DNA of 64,000 nucleotides. It comes from Monomorium pharaonis (taxonomy: Eukaryota > Arthropoda > Insecta > Hymenoptera > Formicidae). A program made the position numbers and the translations under genes. Under the pieces are notes generated by a model. The model was given only the letters and a program-made list of their open reading frames with translations, did no database searches and had not been told where the DNA came from. How positions within the stretch are numbered: the first letter of the stretch is position 1; every line of letters starts with the position of its first letter. Shown in pieces: positions 60,401 to 64,000 of the stretch. Location of the stretch: positions 15,873,475 to 15,937,474 of the forward strand of contig NC_050475.1 in assembly GCF_013373865.1 (NCBI RefSeq). Direction: 5' to 3'.

Positions 60401-62083
60401 TTAAAATGATTGAAATTCAATTTTAAGACGGTTTAATCGCTAATTACCTTATTTCCATATGTATAAGGAAACGAAACGGTTATTCATAAATACAATTGTC
60501 AAGAGCAGTCAATGAGTAATTGATTAACGACATAATGTTAATAATAATTATTGACTTATAATTATTTGTTGCTTATGAAAGCTCAAAAAATATTCGAAAA
60601 AATTCAAGAGATGTTAAAGAAATGCATACTCAAGAAATGTTGAAACAACACATTTATGACCTTTAACGGCAATTAATAATAATGCATCGATGAATAAAGC
60701 GTGAGCACTAAGTGAACCTTCTAGTTGCACAATTATGTCAAGGTGAACTGATCTACCTTTCAAGATCTAAAGTACGCAACGTAGTGCTAGTATTCTATTC
60801 TATGAAAATTGGAATAGGTGAAAGCATCTAACCAAAAGAATCTAGCTTTTTAACGGAGCACTTATTATATTAATTCGTTTTTATTATAGTAATTAGTCTA
60901 ACGGTATAATCGCGATATTTCAGTGAAAGAATGGTATGAAAATTTATATAGATTTAAAACAATTCTTCTAAAATAATTCAAATTTAGTTTTAAGATAATT
61001 CAATCGTTAATTCTCTTATCTCCATATGCATAAGGAAACAAACGTGCTATTCATAAATGCAATTGCCGTGAACAGTCGATTTACGACATAATTTATACTG
61101 TGACCTAACGATCTCTAATGATACTTATTTTAATGTGCAATAATGAGCGATATTATGGAATGTTTCAACGTTCGCGATTTTACAGCACAAATTTTACGAA
61201 ATATTTTTATTTCGTAACACACAAGTAACAGAGTGCAAAGCCGATTTCTCTCAAGAAAACTTTCGATAGATTGTGAATTACTACAACTTCAAAGAGGAAC
61301 ATCCGGAGATCCATCAGCAGTTGGACTCGAACCAGATGAGGCACATAGGCGACGACGACGTGATCACGGTGCTGCCGTATAGGACCCAGTGCGGCAGACG
61401 CGTAATAATCTACCGTATTGGCAATTGGGATCCGCGTAAGTATCCTGCCGAGGAACTCTTCAAGGCCACCGTCGGAATCCTCGAGCTCGGCATTCTTGAA
61501 CCTAGACAACAAATCTTGGGTGGTATCGCCATTTTCGACTTGAAAAACATCTCTATGACACACGCGTGGTCCGTGACGCCTCAGGTATATCATTATCATT
61601 ATTTTTCTCCTTTCTTATTACATGGAATTTTTATTATTCCCAAGTTGTTTGCGGCAAATGTGTAAAATTGTAAAGAGAGGCAGGAGGCGTTAATGCAATA
61701 GTGCGTGTCGCTGACAAGATGAACTTATTTTCTAGGTGGCGAGTATGATGCTGTCTCTGATGGTGACTGCGTTCCCCATTAGGATACACGCGCTACACAT
61801 TCTCCACCAGTCGTGGGTCTTTGACGCGATCTTTGCGGTTTTCAAGCCGCTCCTCGATGCAAACATGCGAAACAGGCTGTTCTTTCACGGCAACAAATAC
61901 GAGAGTTTGCACAAACACATCTTGCCCGAGTGCCTACCGAAGAAGTACGGGGGCACGAGGAACGAGCTGCCCTACTACAAATGGATCGAATTCTTAATCA
62001 AAGATCCGAAAATCGTCGAGCAAATGAATAAAATGGGATATGTCGTCACGGAGGACATTCGCAATTCATTTGCTCAAAAATAA
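57446..62083 (+). CDS. CRAL-TRIO lipid-transfer protein C with acidic N-terminal extension
   Basis: Four exons: 57446-57779, 58580-58674, 61270-61584 and 61736-62083 (TAA). Introns are GT-AG, phases 1,0,0, product 363 aa. An in-frame TAG at 57404-57406 lies upstream of the ATG with no other ATG between, so the start is well bounded. Residues 1-75 are a polar, acidic extension not present in A or B and probably disordered. The CRAL-TRIO N lobe follows (ARRELGETEE at 88-97, then FLIRFLRARNFN in exon 2). The lipid-binding lobe spans exons 3-4 (VLPYRTQCGRR, IFDLKNIS, LHILHQSWVFD, FKPLL) and ends with an intact CLPKKYGG (314-321). Of four basic positions used by alpha-TTP for phosphoinositides, two are kept (R264, R295) and two are replaced (H266, N291), so membrane targeting may differ. 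It has fewer introns at the 3' end than A and B. Clavesin/CRALBP-like members are alternatives to an alpha-TTP label. Confidence 0.93.
58029..58053. repeat. (TA)n microsatellite in intron 1 of gene C
   Basis: About 12 TA units followed by a short GA run. Confidence 0.95.
60411..61095. repeat. Direct repeats (about 120 bp) in intron 2 of gene C
   Basis: 60411-60535 and 60970-61095 share, in the same order: TTCAATTTTAAGA/AATTTAGTTTTAAGA, CCATATGTATAAGGAAAC/CCATATGCATAAGGAAAC, TATTCATAAATACAATTG/TATTCATAAATGCAATTG, CAGTC and ACGACATAAT. Spacing is about 560 bp; non-coding. Confidence 0.6.
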
Positions 62084-63780
62084 GCGAAGAGTTTACCCGA
62101 GGGGTTACGGGAAAACTGCATGATATTTTTTTGTATATGTACGCTACTCAGCAATTAGCTCGCACGTTAATGATAACGCCATTTAGGTTTTTTTTATTGT
62201 ACTTTTGTATCTTTTTTTTAGTTTTATACACGGTAATTAGTTTACATAAATCTTAAATTGATTTTAGACGTGTGAAAATATTTTTTACTATTTACACCCA
62301 AAATATATTGTACTTGTGATTGTGTATTTAACGTTGATAACTAAGATCTTAATATTGGCTACGATCACACAAATGGACGGAGTAATCATCCGAATCGAGC
62401 TACACGTTACCACTGCGATCGCAGTTATCATGCTTTACCGCGCCTAACAGCACAACGTCCGCGATAAGAATCATTGTGTTTCTCCGCACGCTCCCACCTG
62501 ATGAACCTAAATGCTATTTTGGCCCTCCGCCTAGTCCCACTCCCATCAACGTGAGTTGATTTCCTTTTCCCGTGATTTATCAACTGCCTGAGCGCAAATC
62601 GATTGACTATCGAGAAATGAAACATCCTGTTTGTGACTTTTGATCCACGTCGTGATGCATGCTCCATCGGTTAATTAAAACTCTAGGATGCGCACTTTGA
62701 ATTTCCTCACTCTCGTAGCGAGATCGCAACGAACGCGATAAAAGAATCCACGGACCGAGACTCGAGAGTCAATCGGATTAATCGCGTTTTCAATAGAAAG
62801 AGACAAGAGTGATCCTGCGACGTGTACGTGATCCGAAAAATAAGGATAGCAATTCGTTCCAGTGGTAAGTGAGTTGTTGTATTGCGTAAAAGAACGATGA
62901 TCGCAAGCGGAAGAAAAATCGAATTGACTTACCGAAGGTGAATAATTGGGATTCAGAGCGAACCGTTGAACGTACCAAAGTCACGAGAGTTAATTGGAGT
63001 TAATTAGAGTTAATGGCTCCTCGAGTAATCACTTGTTTAGTTGAACCACGTTGCAACAATATCCGCGGTTGAAGATTATAAACCGAAGGTTAATGAATCG
63101 ATAAGAGATCTCCCGCAAAATTGATAAAGTATTCTCGGAATAATTTTACATATTATTGTGCAAAGTTAAGAAACGTCTAAGCGCGATAAAAAAAGACGGC
63201 AGCAATGACAGGAAGGAAAAACAAGATATCCCACGATTACCAAGAACTGGCACGTAATTAGACTAATAAACACTAGAACGCATCGCATAGAGTAACGGTA
63301 ATAAGCAGATGATCCTGCCCTAATTAACATTTCTTTTTATACTTATGACAGATATAAGATCTTCAACCAAGATTTAAAGGCATACGTTGAAAATAAAGTA
63401 CAAGTAATCTCATTCAAAGAAAAACAAAAGTTACAAATTAAACCATTTATGATTCAGATGACTTTATGTTTTAAATTTAATTTCCTTTTATCGAAAGAAA
63501 GTACATTTGACATTTGTATGATAAAAATCAGCTTGTAAATATAGTTATAATTTTTATTCCTTTCGGGGAGGAGTATACTGCTTTTCGATATATACAATTG
63601 TAATATTCGCCGATCATCGGTAGTGTCAACCACATTCATCACTTGGTTATCTCGAGAATTTCCGCGGATTAAAGAGGAAAGCTGTATAGCTTGTGCCCAA
63701 GGGATTCGCGCGAGCCAATTGTGCTCGCCTGTCCTAAAATAAGAACTCGGGTGCTTCGAGATGAACTTGAGATAGAATCA
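62084..63780. other. 3' flank of gene C, no further gene recognised
   Basis: No canonical AATAAA within the first 200 bp after gene C's stop; an AATATA near 62300 is the nearest variant. 62985-63015 holds three tandem GAGTTAATTx units. No credible coding frame. Confidence 0.45.
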
Positions 63781-64000
63781 GGAAGATGAGACCGCGCGTG
63801 CGGGGGTGCAGTTAGGTCGACGGGTACATAGGTAGGACTGTAAAGAAGGCGCAGGTAGGGCCTGGCGTCAACTGTTGGGGTGGTGATATCGACCCAGGTC
63901 GGAGGGTCGTGTAGCAGTCAGGATCGCAAGGCGCACGCCTGGACGTGGACGGGAGCGAGGCGCGAGAAGGAAAGCGACACGGAGAGGTGAAATAGACGAA
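63780..64000. other. G-rich, CpG-rich edge, possible start of a neighbouring locus
   Basis: Base composition changes sharply to GC-rich, with runs such as GCGGGGGTGCAG and GGAGCGAGGCGCGAG. It may be the promoter island of a gene beyond the window. No frame can be judged. Confidence 0.25.

Overview
This window looks like nuclear DNA of an insect, most likely a hymenopteran and plausibly an ant. That is inference from three things: AT-rich non-coding DNA broken by short CpG-rich islands, small genes with GT-AG introns, and many short inverted-repeat transposons plus long (CA/TG)n and (GA)n tracts. There is no sign of prokaryotic organisation, and I saw no tRNA or rRNA gene.

The only intact protein genes I can support are three CRAL-TRIO (Sec14-like) lipid-transfer genes of the alpha-tocopherol-transfer-protein / CRALBP / clavesin type. 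I assembled their exons by hand. Gene A (+, 8319-15271, 6 exons, 323 aa) and gene B (-, 19997-22177, 4 exons, 301 aa) converge tail to tail about 4.7 kb apart. Gene C (+, 57446-62083, 4 exons, 363 aa, with an acidic N-terminal extension) lies 35 kb beyond B. All exon phases close and all introns are GT-AG. The copies differ in intron positions, in the phosphoinositide-binding basic residues and in the C-terminal LPxxYGG motif, which A has lost. They look like an old, diverging family cluster of soluble carriers for hydrophobic ligands.

Region by region: 0.3-1.5 kb holds a hAT transposase relic and small inverted-repeat elements. 2-8 kb is AT-rich, with microsatellites and a possible upstream region of A. 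8.3-15.3 kb is gene A; its first intron carries a 1.1-kb terminal-inverted-repeat element with a THAP zinc-finger exon on one strand and a second protein-like fragment on the other. 15.7-19.7 kb, between A and B, holds a 310-bp CA-type satellite and several nested MITEs. 20-22.2 kb is gene B. 22.2-57.4 kb has no recognisable host gene but contains TTAA-flanked elements, large palindromes, a 1.7-kb element with a broken multi-copy arthropod ORF (41.4-43.0 kb), a nest of elements at 48-54 kb, and two TATA-plus-initiator core promoters (33.87 and 51.72 kb) with no assigned transcript. 57.4-62.1 kb is gene C. The right edge is CpG-rich and may belong to a neighbouring gene.

I did not find a convincing new biological system. 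The best leads are the THAP-bearing element inside gene A, the repeated arms reading as the same peptide in a TTAA-element family, the two orphan core promoters, the nested-element hotspot at 48-54 kb, and the divergence of the three lipid-binding paralogues.
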